From: Acidobacteriota bacterium | GTDB taxonomy: Bacteria; Acidobacteriota; Thermoanaerobaculia; Multivoradales; JAHEKO01 | NCBI GenBank assembly: GCA_029862975.1 | Contig: JAOTWP010000013.1 | Coordinates: 1 to 51,139, forward strand | Length of the DNA stretch: 51,139 nucleotides | Direction: 5' to 3' | Shown here: piece by piece, positions 40,709 through 49,544 of the stretch | Layout: each line of letters starts with the position of its first letter | Position numbering within the stretch: position 1 is the stretch's first letter | Translations under genes and position numbers: made by a program | The notes under the pieces: generated by a model | What the model was told of the DNA's origin: nothing | The model's input: the letters and a program-made list of their open reading frames with translations, nothing else | The model's database searches: none

Positions 40709-41848
40709 GTGCTCGCCCTCGAGCCGTACTACGGCGGCAGCCACCGCGGCTTCATCGACGGCTGGATCCGCCATTCGGCCCACGAGTGGGATCTCCACAC
40801 CCTCCCGGCCCGCAAGTGGAAGTGGCGCATGCGCCACAGCGCCCTGACCTTCGCGGAGGCGGTGGAGGAGCGGGTCGGCGCCGGAGACTCCTGGGACGTC
40901 GTCTTCTGCTCGGACATGGTCAACCTGGCGGAGCTCCTGGCGCTCGCGCCGCGGCCGGTGGGCGCCCTGCCGGCGGTCGTCTACTTCCACGAGAACCAGC
41001 TCACCTACCCCGTGCGGTTCCCGAAGGAGCGGGACTACCAGTTCGGGCTGACCAACGTCACGAGCGCGCTGGCGGCGCGGGAGGTCTGGTTCAACTCGGC
41101 CTTCCACCGCGGTGAGCTCCTGGCCGCGATCCCGCGCTTCCTGAAAGCCATGCCCGACCACCGTCCCTGGGGCGTGGTCGCGCGGATCCGCGAGCGCTCG
41201 CGGGTGATGCATCCGGCCACCGGGCCGATCGCTCGGCGCCGTGGTCGCAGGGCCCCCGGTCCGCTGCGCGTCGTCTGGGCCGCGCGCTGGGAGTTCGACA
41301 AGGCGCCCGAGGTCCTGTTCGAGGCGGCGCGGCGCCTCGCGGAGGGCGGCGTCGACTACCGGCTCTCGGTGCTCGGCGAGCGCTTCGCGGACGCCCCGCC
41401 GGTCTTCGCCGCCGCGCGCGAGCGGTTGGGAGACCGGATCGAGCGCTGGGGTCCTCTCGAGAGGCGAGAGGACTACGTCGCGGCGCTCCAGGCGGCCGAC
41501 GTCTTCGTCTCGACCGCCATCCACGAGTTCTTCGGCCTCGCCGCCGTCGAGGCGATCGCCGCCGGCGCCTACCCCCTCGTCCCCGAGCGGCTGGCCTATC
41601 CCGAGGTGCTCGAGCTGGACGAGCATCCCGAGCGCCAGGAGCACTTCTACGACGGCAGCGCGGACGGCCTGGCGAAACGGCTGGCGCAACTCGCCGCCGC
41701 GCTCGAGGGCACGAGCCCGAGCCTCGCCGAGAAGGCGGCGTGCCTGCGCCCGCGCATGGCCTCCTTCTTCTGGCCACGGGCCGCGCCGCAGCTCGACGCC
41801 GCGCTCGCCGCCGCGGCCGGCCGAAAAGCCGGATCCGAGCTCGAGTAG
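40709..41848 (+). CDS. Glycosyltransferase of the tRNA-queuosine mannosyltransferase (QTMAN/GTDC1, DUF3524) type
   Basis: About 379 residues. The N-terminal domain has LEPYYGGSHRGFIDGW, then TLPARKWKWRMRHSAL, VVYFHENQLTYPVRFP, and FLKAMPDHRP. These match, in order, segments I recall from the human queuosine-tRNA mannosyltransferase (YGGSH, TLPAKKWHWR, YFHENQL, PDHRP). The C-terminal half is a GT4-type Rossmann domain (VVWAARWEFDKAPEVLFEA, HEFFGLAAVEAIAAGAYPLVP). In animals this enzyme mannosylates queuosine in tRNA-Asp. The bacterial substrate is unproven. The start is GTG 40709 by fit to the family N-terminus; TTG 40640 is in frame but adds a low-complexity lead. Confidence 0.8.
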   Translation: MLALEPYYGGSHRGFIDGWIRHSAHEWDLHTLPARKWKWRMRHSALTFAEAVEERVGAGDSWDVVFCSDMVNLAELLALAPRPVGALPAVVYFHENQLTYPVRFPKERDYQFGLTNVTSALAAREVWFNSAFHRGELLAAIPRFLKAMPDHRPWGVVARIRERSRVMHPATGPIARRRGRRAPGPLRVVWAARWEFDKAPEVLFEAARRLAEGGVDYRLSVLGERFADAPPVFAAARERLGDRIERWGPLERREDYVAALQAADVFVSTAIHEFFGLAAVEAIAAGAYPLVPERLAYPEVLELDEHPERQEHFYDGSADGLAKRLAQLAAALEGTSPSLAEKAACLRPRMASFFWPRAAPQLDAALAAAAGRKAGSELE

Positions 41849-41907
41849 GACTCGACCGGAATTCGACGGCACGAATCCGGAGGACAAGCCGCGGGACATG
41901 CCCTAGC

Positions 41908-43374
41908 ATGCGGCTCATGGGATTGACCCGGCAGCGGATGTTGGCCCTCGCCGAGGCCCGGGACCGTCGTTACGACGGGCGGTTCCTGACCGGGGTGCTG
42001 TCGACGGGCATCTTCTGCCTGCCGTCGTGCGCGGCCCGCAAGCCGCGGCCGGAGAACGTGCGCTTCTTCTTCTCGCCCGAGGCCGCCGGCGGCGCCGGGC
42101 TGCGGGCCTGCCAGCGTTGCCGGCCGGACCTCTTCTACGCGCGGCGGGACCCCGACCTCGAGGCGATGGAGAGCCTGGTGGCTGCGATGCGGCGGGAGCC
42201 GGAGTCCTTCCTGGACGTCGAGGCGGCGGCGCGGGCGGCGGGCTTCGGGCGCTCGAAGCTCCATCGGCTGGCGCGGCGGTACTACCACTCGAGCCCGGCC
42301 GCCCTGCTGCAGGCGGCGCGGGTGGCGCGGGCCCGGGAGCTGCTCCTGACCTCGAATCTTCGGATCCTCGACGTCGGCTTCGAGGCCGGCTACGAGAGCG
42401 ACTCCGCGTTCCACGAGAACTTCCTGCGCGCCGGCGGTCTGGCGCCGGGGGCCTACCGGGAGATGACCCGCGGCGGTGCCTTCGTGCTCCAGCTGCCCGC
42501 CGACTTCAACGCCGCGGCGACCTGGCGCCACCTCGGCCGCGACCCGGACAGCGTCGCGGAGCGGGTCGCGGGCAGCCGCCGCGCCTGGCGCGTCTTCCGG
42601 CACGGCTCGAGCCGGACGGCGGTCGAGCTCGAGCGCCGCGGCAGCCAGCTGAGGGTGCGCCTGCTCGGCGGCCGGGCTCCTTCGCCGGCGGCGATGGCGG
42701 CGCTCCACGACCAGGTGTGGCGCTGGCTCGGCCTCGGGCTCGAGCCACGGGCCTTCGAGCGGCGAGCGGCGCGGCGCGAGGGCTGGGCGGCGCTCGTCGC
42801 GCGCCGGCGCGGGCTGCGTATTCCCCAGACGCCGACCGTCTTCGAGGGCCTCGTGTGGGCGATCGTCGGCCAGCAGGTCCATCTCGCGTTCGCGTACCGC
42901 CTGCGCCGCCGGCTGATCGAGCTCTGCGGGCCGGCCACGGCGGAGGGGCTCCGCGCGCACCCGACGGCCCGGGAGGTGGCGGCGCTCGACTACGCGGACC
43001 TGAGGGCCAGGCAGTTCTCCCGCCGCAAGGCCGAGTACGTGATCGACGCCGCCCGGCTGGCGGCCGCCGGCCACCTCGAGCTCGAGGAGCTGGTCCGCAA
43101 GTCCGCTCCCCGAGCGGCCGCGGCGCTCGAGGAGCTTCGCGGGGTCGGGGAGTGGACGGTGCAGTACGTGCTGATGCGAGCCTGCGGATTCGCCGATTGC
43201 GTGCCGGCGGGCGACGCCGGGCTGGTGAGCGCGCTCAGCCGTTTCCACGCCCTGGAGGCGCGGCCCGACGCCGCCGCGACGAGACGGATGATGGAGCCCC
43301 TGGCTCCCCACCGGAGCCTGGCCACGGCCCACCTCTGGGCCTCGCTCGACTCCCGAGAAGGAGACGCCGCATGA
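41908..43374 (+). CDS. alkA: Ada-type zinc/AraC regulator fused to AlkA DNA glycosylase
   Basis: A 488-residue protein. The Ada N-terminal zinc domain has Cys37, Cys41, Cys68 and Cys71 (STGIFCLPSC, CQRCRPD); in Ada one of these Cys accepts a methyl from phosphotriesters. An AraC-type helix-turn-helix follows (about 85-180; LDVAAAARAAGFGRSKLHRL, ILDVGFEAGYESDSAFHENF). The C-terminal AlkA-type 3-methyladenine glycosylase (about 190-488) has an HhH-GPD motif with catalytic Asp436 (VPAGDAGL). It likely both senses alkylation and repairs bases. It starts at ATG 41908 (ATG 41917 is possible). It overlaps ogt by 4 bases. Confidence 0.92.
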   Translation: MRLMGLTRQRMLALAEARDRRYDGRFLTGVLSTGIFCLPSCAARKPRPENVRFFFSPEAAGGAGLRACQRCRPDLFYARRDPDLEAMESLVAAMRREPESFLDVEAAARAAGFGRSKLHRLARRYYHSSPAALLQAARVARARELLLTSNLRILDVGFEAGYESDSAFHENFLRAGGLAPGAYREMTRGGAFVLQLPADFNAAATWRHLGRDPDSVAERVAGSRRAWRVFRHGSSRTAVELERRGSQLRVRLLGGRAPSPAAMAALHDQVWRWLGLGLEPRAFERRAARREGWAALVARRRGLRIPQTPTVFEGLVWAIVGQQVHLAFAYRLRRRLIELCGPATAEGLRAHPTAREVAALDYADLRARQFSRRKAEYVIDAARLAAAGHLELEELVRKSAPRAAAALEELRGVGEWTVQYVLMRACGFADCVPAGDAGLVSALSRFHALEARPDAAATRRMMEPLAPHRSLATAHLWASLDSREGDAA

Positions 43375-43871
43375 AGGTCTACGCATCCCGTATCCCGACT
43401 CCCGTCGACGACATGATCGCCGCCGTCGACGAGGCCGGCAACCTGGTGTTGCTCGTGTTCGTCGCCGGCCGCCGGCCGGAGGAGCTCGTCGAGAGCCTCG
43501 GCGAGGTGACCTGGCGCGACGCGCCGCTCGCCGGCGTGCGGCGGCAGCTCGACGAGTACTTCGCGGGGCGGCGCCGGACCTTCGACCTGCCGATCGCCCC
43601 GGCGGGCACCGAGTTCCAGCAGCGGGTCTGGAAAGAGGTGCGCGACATTCCCTACGGCGCGACCGCGAGCTACGGCGAGCTCGCCGCGATCTTGCAGCGC
43701 CGGGGCGCCTCGCGGGCGGTCGGGCGCGCCAACGCCACCAACCCCGTCTGCCTCGTCACTCCCTGCCACCGGGTCATCGGCAGCGACGGCTCGCTGACGG
43801 GCTTCGGCGGCGGCCTCGAGACCAAGCGCTGGCTGCTGGCGCACGAGTCGGCGCAGGCCCGGCTGCTCTAG
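43371..43871 (+). CDS. ogt: Methylated-DNA--protein-cysteine methyltransferase
   Basis: A 166-residue suicide repair protein that removes methyl groups from O6-methylguanine onto its own Cys132 in the PCHR motif (130-134 region, LVTPCHRVIGSDGSLTGFGGG). The preceding IPYGATASYGELA is the DNA-binding helix-turn-helix. It starts inside the Ada-AlkA stop (ATGA), making a two-gene alkylation-repair operon. Its stop codon sits in the loop of a strong hairpin. Confidence 0.95.
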   Translation: MKVYASRIPTPVDDMIAAVDEAGNLVLLVFVAGRRPEELVESLGEVTWRDAPLAGVRRQLDEYFAGRRRTFDLPIAPAGTEFQQRVWKEVRDIPYGATASYGELAAILQRRGASRAVGRANATNPVCLVTPCHRVIGSDGSLTGFGGGLETKRWLLAHESAQARLL

Positions 43872-43883
43872 AACAGCCGGGCC
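43856..43883. terminator. Bidirectional terminator at the ogt stop
   Basis: GGCCCGGCTG / CAGCCGGGCC is a perfect 10-bp stem with an 8-base loop that contains the ogt TAG. It lies between ogt and the convergent metalloprotease stop at 43904. There is no T tract. Confidence 0.65.
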
Positions 43884-43903
43884 CGCGGTCGGCGACGGCG
43901 TCC

Positions 43904-46900
43904 CTACGGCACCGTTGCCGACCAGGCCGAGGTGTCCCCCGACTCGAAGCCGTCCTCGAAGATCAGCGAGCCGGCGCCCGCGCAGTAGCCGAGGACGGTC
44001 TCGAGCACGGTCATGCGGTCCGCCTCGGCGGCGATCGCCTCCCACGGGTAGACGAAGAAGACCGTCTTGTAGGCGCCGCCGTCCTTCTGCACCGCCGCCC
44101 CGTTGAGGTTGTTGCCCTGGAACGCGAGCAGCGCGGTGCCGTCCGGCGTGATGATGTCGGACCAGTCCGTGAACGGGTACGTCAGCGGGTACGGCCCCTG
44201 GCCTTCGAAGATGCTGCCGGGCTGTCCGGTCACCGCGGTGTAGTCGCCGCTGTCGTCGACGACCGAGGCCGCTCCGAGATAGGACTGCATGAAGGCCGTG
44301 AGCCCGCGGTCGAAGTGGTAGTCCTGGCTGCTGATGAGCAGGCAGCCCCCCTGGTTGTCGAGCCAGTCCGCGAGGGCGGCTTCGCCGGCCGCTCCCGGTC
44401 CGGCGGCGCCGCCGAACTCGTCGCCGGTGAACCACACGACGAAGTCGTAGGGCGCAAGATCGAGGGCCGTCGGCTCGTTGTCGGAGTTGCCCGTGTCCCA
44501 GAGGTCGTAGCCGCCGACTCCGGCGATCGCGTCGAGGGCCGCGGAGTAGGTGCCCAGCACGTCCGGGTTGTTGTCGTCGTCATCGACCAGCAGGATGGGC
44601 GGGATGGCCATGGTGGTGAACGAGAAGGTGGCGGAGAAGACGCCGTCGCCGCAGAGGTTGCCCGCCCGCACGTGCCAGAAATACTCGGTCACCGGGTCGA
44701 GGGCGGCCGTCGGCGTCGCCGTCGTCTCGTCCGTCGCGGCGGTGAAGACGATGTCGGTGAACCCGGGATCGGTGGCCACCTCGACGACGTAGGTCTCGGC
44801 CTGCGTGCTGGCGCTCCAAGCGAGCGTCGGCACGAGCGAGACGTCGACGGCGCCGTCCGGCGGCGAGAGGAGGGCCGGCGCGGCGGGGATCTGGTCGAAG
44901 ACGTCGAGCGAGAGGATCAGGTCGAACGTGGTGCCGCCGTCGTCGCCGGTGGCCGTCATGAGATAGTTGCCCGCCGCCGCGCCGCCGGTGTTGCCGATCG
45001 TGAGCACGGTCTGCTGCGGCAGGGGACCGGGGAGCGGGTTGGGGTCGAAGGTCGCCGTCGTCCCCGCGGGCTCGCCGCTGAGGCTCATCGTGACCGGCGG
45101 CACGAACGGCTCGTTGGCCGTGATCGTGTAGGTCGCGTCGCTGCCGACGCAGATGCTCGCCTCGGCGTCGTCGACCGCGAGGAAAGCGACCGGGACGACG
45201 GTCGCGCAGGCGCTGGCGGCTCCCATGCAGGAGTCGCTCGCGCCGAAGCCGGCGACCACGTAGGAGTACTCGTGGTCGTTCTTGAGCCCCGTGTCCGAGA
45301 AGCTCGTCGCGGTCGTCTCGCCCACGATCGCCTTGCCGAAATCGCACTGGAACACGCCGTCGCCGCGGAAGATCTTGTAGCGCGTCGCGCCGGCCACCGG
45401 GGCCCAGGAGAGAAAGGCGCCGCGGTCGGCCGGCCCGATCGTCACCACCGGCGGATCGGTGGGGCCGCCGGCGCAGCCGCTGTCCTGCACCGTCGGCGTC
45501 GGGCAGGCGATCTGATGGCGGTCGAAGGCCGAGAAGAGGGCCTGCATGTGCGGCGTCCCGTCGGCCAGGTTGCCGTTGTCGTCGTCGACCCCGAGGAACT
45601 GCTGGTAGCCGCTGGTGGCGCCGCAGCCCCCCGGCGGGGTCAGCACGTACCAGGTGGAGACGTTGTCGGCGCCCAGGAAGGTGTCGCGGTTGGTGATCTC
45701 GTACGCGGTGTTGCTGTCGTGGCCGTAGAAGGTCGGCAGGTCGCGCTTGAAGAGGTCCCAGATCGCCTCCGAGTAGACGTAGCCGCGGCAGTGGGAGCTG
45801 CCGCAGTTCGGGTTGCCGTTGACCCAGTCGATGTCGTGCGGCACGCCCGAGGTGCGGTGCTCCCAGTCGATGTCGCGGATCCCGGTGCAGCCGGAGGCCG
45901 GCGTGCACGGGTCGCCGTAGCCGCCGCACAGCGAGCCGTCGGCCCAGAAGCCGCGCCCGACGCACGAGTTATCGAGCCGCAGGGCGGCGTAGACGTCGGG
46001 GATCCCCTCTCCCGGAGAGGAGATGCCGCCGTTGGTGCCGTTGTCGTCGATGCCGTGCCCCCACTCGTGGTCGAAGACCCCGGCGATCTCTCCCGTGTTG
46101 CCGCACTGGCTGCCGCTGTTGCGATAGAAGTTCACCGTGCTGCCGTTCCAGAACGCGTTGCAGGTGTTGTTGATGTTCATGTTCGCCGTCAGCTGGCTGT
46201 TGAGCCAGCTGTTGGCCGGCCCGGGGTCGGGCCAGTGACCCAGAGCCATCTCCACGATCCGGTTCAGCTCGAAGAAACCCGTGCGCGAGGAGTGGGTGTC
46301 GCCGGCGGAGTGCCCCGGCGGCACCACGCAGTCGGTGCCGCCGCTCACGCCGAGATCGAGGTCGTCGGCCGGGCTCGTCTCGACGATCGGACCGCAGTTG
46401 TCGTTCATCCGGATGAACGGGCCTGCCAGCGCCGTCGTCATGTCGCCCGTCACCCCCACCACGTTGCCGCCGGAGTCGGCCGTCGCCGTTCCCCCGCTGT
46501 GGGTCACGTCGGCGTACGGCATCGGGAAGCCCGCGGCCTCGACCCCGTCGGGTGGCAGGCCGTCGTTGCTCACCGGGAAAACGCCGCCCCTGATGTTGCG
46601 GGCGGTCTCGTAACGGTTGGTGTCCCAGAAGGCGAGCAGCTCGCCGCTGTGGGCGTCGACGGCCGCCTCGTAGCGGTTGACGAGGCCGTCGAACTCGGGG
46701 CTCACGATCCAGGCCAGGCGGTGGGTGTAGCCTCGGCCTACGGCGCCGATCACGCCCAGGGGGAGGATCTCGAGGCGCGGCTCCCGGCGCTGGCCGTCTA
46801 CCTTCCAGGGCAGGACGTGCGCGGCGACGCCGTCGAGCGCCGCCGCGGCCGTGACCCTCGGCGCCGTCGAGACGTCGATCGCGCCCCAGCGCTCGGTGCC

Positions 46901-47467
46901 GAAGAGAACGAGGTTGCCGTGGTTGAGGGTGGCGGCGATGCCGGCTCCACGCACGGGCAGGCCGTCCACCCGGCGGGCGCCGTGAATCTGGATCAGCGCC
47001 CCCATCGCCGCTACGCTGACGCTCGGCTCGAGCTCGCCGGGATCGACCCGCAGCTCCTTGCGATGCCGCTCCAGGAACGCGACGAGCTCGCGCCACGCGG
47101 CCTCGCCCAGGGCCTCGGCTCGAGGGGCCTCTTTCAGCCCGAGGTCGAGCCAGGTCAGCCGGTTGCCGACCCCGGTGCCGGGGATCAGCGGACGGGCGAG
47201 CCACAGCGTCGCCCAGGCGGCGCCGCGGGTGTCGAGCAGGGCGAGCTCACCGTCGATCCCGAGGACGGAGAGATCGCGGCGCAAGTCGCGCGCCAGGTCG
47301 GGCTCGAGCTCGCCGAGGGTCGCCTGAACGGCCTCCGGATCGAGGCCGGGATGGCGCAGCTCCTTGTCGGCCAGCGGCGAGTCGCCGGGCTCGACGAAGG
47401 CCAGGGCCGGGCCAGAAGACAGAACGGCCATGCAAGACAGGGCGAGAACCGAGAGCTTCCCGTTCAT
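43904..47467 (-). CDS. Secreted M36-like zinc metalloprotease with Fn3 region and C-terminal tag
   Basis: An 1187-residue exported protein. A signal peptide (MNGKLSVLALSCMAVLSSGPALA) precedes an about 260-residue propeptide-like region (DAHSGELLAFWDTNRYETAR near its end). The catalytic part has HEWGH (467-471) and a downstream Glu487 in GEGIPDVYAAL, the pattern of fungalysin-like gluzincins. A fibronectin-III-like segment (VVTIGPADRGAFLSWAPVAGATRYKIFRG) and an Ig-like segment follow, then a second Fn3 (about 950-1020). A domain beginning ILLVDDDDNN resembles ThuA/GATase-like folds. The protein ends IFEDGFESGDTSAWS plus four residues, a short acidic tag. ATG 47467 has GGAGGTG upstream. It likely degrades external protein. 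Confidence 0.85.
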   Translation of the reverse strand: MNGKLSVLALSCMAVLSSGPALAFVEPGDSPLADKELRHPGLDPEAVQATLGELEPDLARDLRRDLSVLGIDGELALLDTRGAAWATLWLARPLIPGTGVGNRLTWLDLGLKEAPRAEALGEAAWRELVAFLERHRKELRVDPGELEPSVSVAAMGALIQIHGARRVDGLPVRGAGIAATLNHGNLVLFGTERWGAIDVSTAPRVTAAAALDGVAAHVLPWKVDGQRREPRLEILPLGVIGAVGRGYTHRLAWIVSPEFDGLVNRYEAAVDAHSGELLAFWDTNRYETARNIRGGVFPVSNDGLPPDGVEAAGFPMPYADVTHSGGTATADSGGNVVGVTGDMTTALAGPFIRMNDNCGPIVETSPADDLDLGVSGGTDCVVPPGHSAGDTHSSRTGFFELNRIVEMALGHWPDPGPANSWLNSQLTANMNINNTCNAFWNGSTVNFYRNSGSQCGNTGEIAGVFDHEWGHGIDDNGTNGGISSPGEGIPDVYAALRLDNSCVGRGFWADGSLCGGYGDPCTPASGCTGIRDIDWEHRTSGVPHDIDWVNGNPNCGSSHCRGYVYSEAIWDLFKRDLPTFYGHDSNTAYEITNRDTFLGADNVSTWYVLTPPGGCGATSGYQQFLGVDDDNGNLADGTPHMQALFSAFDRHQIACPTPTVQDSGCAGGPTDPPVVTIGPADRGAFLSWAPVAGATRYKIFRGDGVFQCDFGKAIVGETTATSFSDTGLKNDHEYSYVVAGFGASDSCMGAASACATVVPVAFLAVDDAEASICVGSDATYTITANEPFVPPVTMSLSGEPAGTTATFDPNPLPGPLPQQTVLTIGNTGGAAAGNYLMTATGDDGGTTFDLILSLDVFDQIPAAPALLSPPDGAVDVSLVPTLAWSASTQAETYVVEVATDPGFTDIVFTAATDETTATPTAALDPVTEYFWHVRAGNLCGDGVFSATFSFTTMAIPPILLVDDDDNNPDVLGTYSAALDAIAGVGGYDLWDTGNSDNEPTALDLAPYDFVVWFTGDEFGGAAGPGAAGEAALADWLDNQGGCLLISSQDYHFDRGLTAFMQSYLGAASVVDDSGDYTAVTGQPGSIFEGQGPYPLTYPFTDWSDIITPDGTALLAFQGNNLNGAAVQKDGGAYKTVFFVYPWEAIAAEADRMTVLETVLGYCAGAGSLIFEDGFESGDTSAWSATVP

Positions 47468-47592
47468 GGAGCACCTCCGGACGCTGGATCGTTCAGGTGG
47501 GGAGCGCCGGGCGCGAGCTCGCGATGCCTCGGCGCGGGCGAGGGGCGGCAGGACCGGCGCGCGACTCGCGGCGCGCACTGTGCCGTCCACCG

Positions 47593-47619
47593 CACCGTGC
47601 ACCGTGCCGAGCACCGTGC
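47593..47619. repeat. CACCGTGC direct repeats upstream of the protease
   Basis: CACCGTGC occurs at 47593, 47600 and 47612 (spacings 7 and 12), about 125-150 bases before the protease start, in a 294-base gap that otherwise shows no gene. It may be a regulator site or simple low-complexity drift. Confidence 0.35.
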
Positions 47620-47761
47620 GGCCGAGGCTTCTCATCGCCTTGGGCAGCGGATCGAGCAGTTTGCCCCTCCAGGCCGCTAGCATCCTGCGCGGGTCATTAC
47701 AGGGGCATTACCGCCGCAGGCCGAGATGGGCCGCGGCCCGAGCCGGTCTGCCGCCGGGGAC

Positions 47762-49519
47762 TCAGGAGGCGTAGGCGCCGTCGTGGCGCCTGAGCCAGCG
47801 GTCGAGGACGAGCAGCGCCCAGGTCTGCTCGTTGGTGGGCGAGAAGGGGCGCGGGCGGCGGATGATGCCGTTGGCGGCCAGGCGGCCGAGGGCGCCGGCG
47901 AGCAAACCGGGGTTGGCGCGCGCCCAGCGCCGGATGGCCAGGTTGAAGCCCCGCTTCGGGCGCTCGAGGTGCCCGGGCGGCAGGCGGCCCGCCATCAGGC
48001 GGCGCAGCACCAGCTTGCCGCGGTCGGTGGCCGCGTCGCGCTGCAGGGCGGCGTCGAGGGTGAGCGCCCACTCGACGAGCCGGTGGTCGAGAAGCGGCGG
48101 CCGGACCTCGAGCGAGAACGCCATCGAGGCGCGGTCGACCTTGGTCAGCATGCCGTCCGGCAGATAGGTGTAGAGGTCGGCCCACTGGAGCCGTTGGTGG
48201 AAGGGCAGCTCGGGCCGCCAGTGCCGGCGGAAATGCCAGAGATCGTCGGCGCCGGCCGCGAGCCGCGGTCCGGCCAGCGCTCGCTTCTGGGCCGGGGTGA
48301 AGAGCCCGAGGAACGAGGCGTAGCGCTCGAGGTCCGCGCAGCCGCGGCGCTGCGCCGAGCGCCCGGCGAGGGTGAAGGTGGGCAGAAGCGCCGCCGATAG
48401 CCGCCGCCAGGCCGGCGCCGGGGCGCTCATCGCCCGCCCGTACCAGCGGTAGCCGCAGAAGATCTCGTCGCCCCCCTCGCCGCTCAAGGCGACCTTCACG
48501 TGCTCGCTCGTGAAGCGCGACACGAGCCAGACCGCCAGCGCCGCCGAGTCCCCGAAGGGCTCGCCGAACACCTCGACCAGCTCGTCCACCGCGCCCGCGA
48601 GGTCGGCGACCTCGGCGGTCTCCTCCGTATGCCGGGTGCCGAGGTGCACGGCCACGCGGCGGGCCGCCGCCGCCTCGCTGCGGGCGGCCTCGGGCTGGCC
48701 CAGGGTGAAGGTCCGCGGACGGTCGAGATACGCGGTGACCGTCGCCGAGTCGATGCCGCCGGAGAGGAAGACGCCGACCGGCACGTCGGCCAGCGAGTGC
48801 TCGGGGACGATGCCTGCCAGCAGCTCGTCGAGCTGCGCGGTGGCGGCGGCGAGGTCGGCAACCGAGCATCGTGGCTCGGGGCGCCAGTAGCGGTCGAGGC
48901 GCAGCGCGTCCTCCTGCCAGACGAGCGTCTGGGCGGGACCGAGCTTGAAGATCCCCTTCCAGGGCGTCCTCGGGGTCGGGACGTAGCTGTAGGTCAGGTA
49001 GTCGGAGAGCGCCTCGTCGTCGATCTCGGGGCGGCCCAGCTCGAGCAGGGGCGCGACCTCCGAGGCGAAGGCGAGGGCGCCCGCGAGCGGCCGGTAGTAG
49101 AGCGGCTTGATTCCCAGGCGGTCGCGGGCCGCAAAGAGCCGGCGGCGGCGCTCGTCCCAGATCGCGAAGGCGAACATGCCGTGGAAGCCGTGCACGCACT
49201 TCGCGCCCCGCTCGCGGTAGGCGTGCAGGATCACCTCGCTGTCGGTCCGCGAGCGGAAGGGCCCCGCGAGGCCGGCCCGCAGCTCGTGGAAGTTGTAGAT
49301 CTCGCCGTTGTAGGTGAGCGCCAGCTCCTCGAGATGCATCGGCTGGTGGCCGGCGCTCGACAGATCGAGGATCGCGAGGCGGGTGTGCCCGAGGTGGGCG
49401 CCCGGCGAGCGCCAGACGCCGGAGTCGTCCGGCCCGCGATGGCGCAGCAGCGCCGTCATTCGCGCGATGACGCCGGGGTCCTCCGGCGGGCGCCCGACGA
49501 TGCCGACGATGCCGCACAT
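47762..49519 (-). CDS. asnB: Asparagine synthetase (glutamine-hydrolysing)
   Basis: A 585-residue two-domain enzyme. The N-terminal glutaminase has nucleophile Cys2 (MCGIVGIVG), RHRGPDDSG, and TYNGEIYNFHEL. The synthetase domain has the ATP pyrophosphate loop SGGIDS (253-258). Family members transfer glutamine nitrogen to Asp or to other carboxylates. Many AsnB-like genes in polysaccharide clusters modify sugars or peptides, and the methyltransferase just upstream on the same strand (25 bases away) leaves that open. Initiator Met removal should expose Cys2. Confidence 0.92.
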   Translation of the reverse strand: MCGIVGIVGRPPEDPGVIARMTALLRHRGPDDSGVWRSPGAHLGHTRLAILDLSSAGHQPMHLEELALTYNGEIYNFHELRAGLAGPFRSRTDSEVILHAYRERGAKCVHGFHGMFAFAIWDERRRRLFAARDRLGIKPLYYRPLAGALAFASEVAPLLELGRPEIDDEALSDYLTYSYVPTPRTPWKGIFKLGPAQTLVWQEDALRLDRYWRPEPRCSVADLAAATAQLDELLAGIVPEHSLADVPVGVFLSGGIDSATVTAYLDRPRTFTLGQPEAARSEAAAARRVAVHLGTRHTEETAEVADLAGAVDELVEVFGEPFGDSAALAVWLVSRFTSEHVKVALSGEGGDEIFCGYRWYGRAMSAPAPAWRRLSAALLPTFTLAGRSAQRRGCADLERYASFLGLFTPAQKRALAGPRLAAGADDLWHFRRHWRPELPFHQRLQWADLYTYLPDGMLTKVDRASMAFSLEVRPPLLDHRLVEWALTLDAALQRDAATDRGKLVLRRLMAGRLPPGHLERPKRGFNLAIRRWARANPGLLAGALGRLAANGIIRRPRPFSPTNEQTWALLVLDRWLRRHDGAYAS

Positions 49520-49544
49520 AGGGGAGATCGTACAGGCCGCGCGC

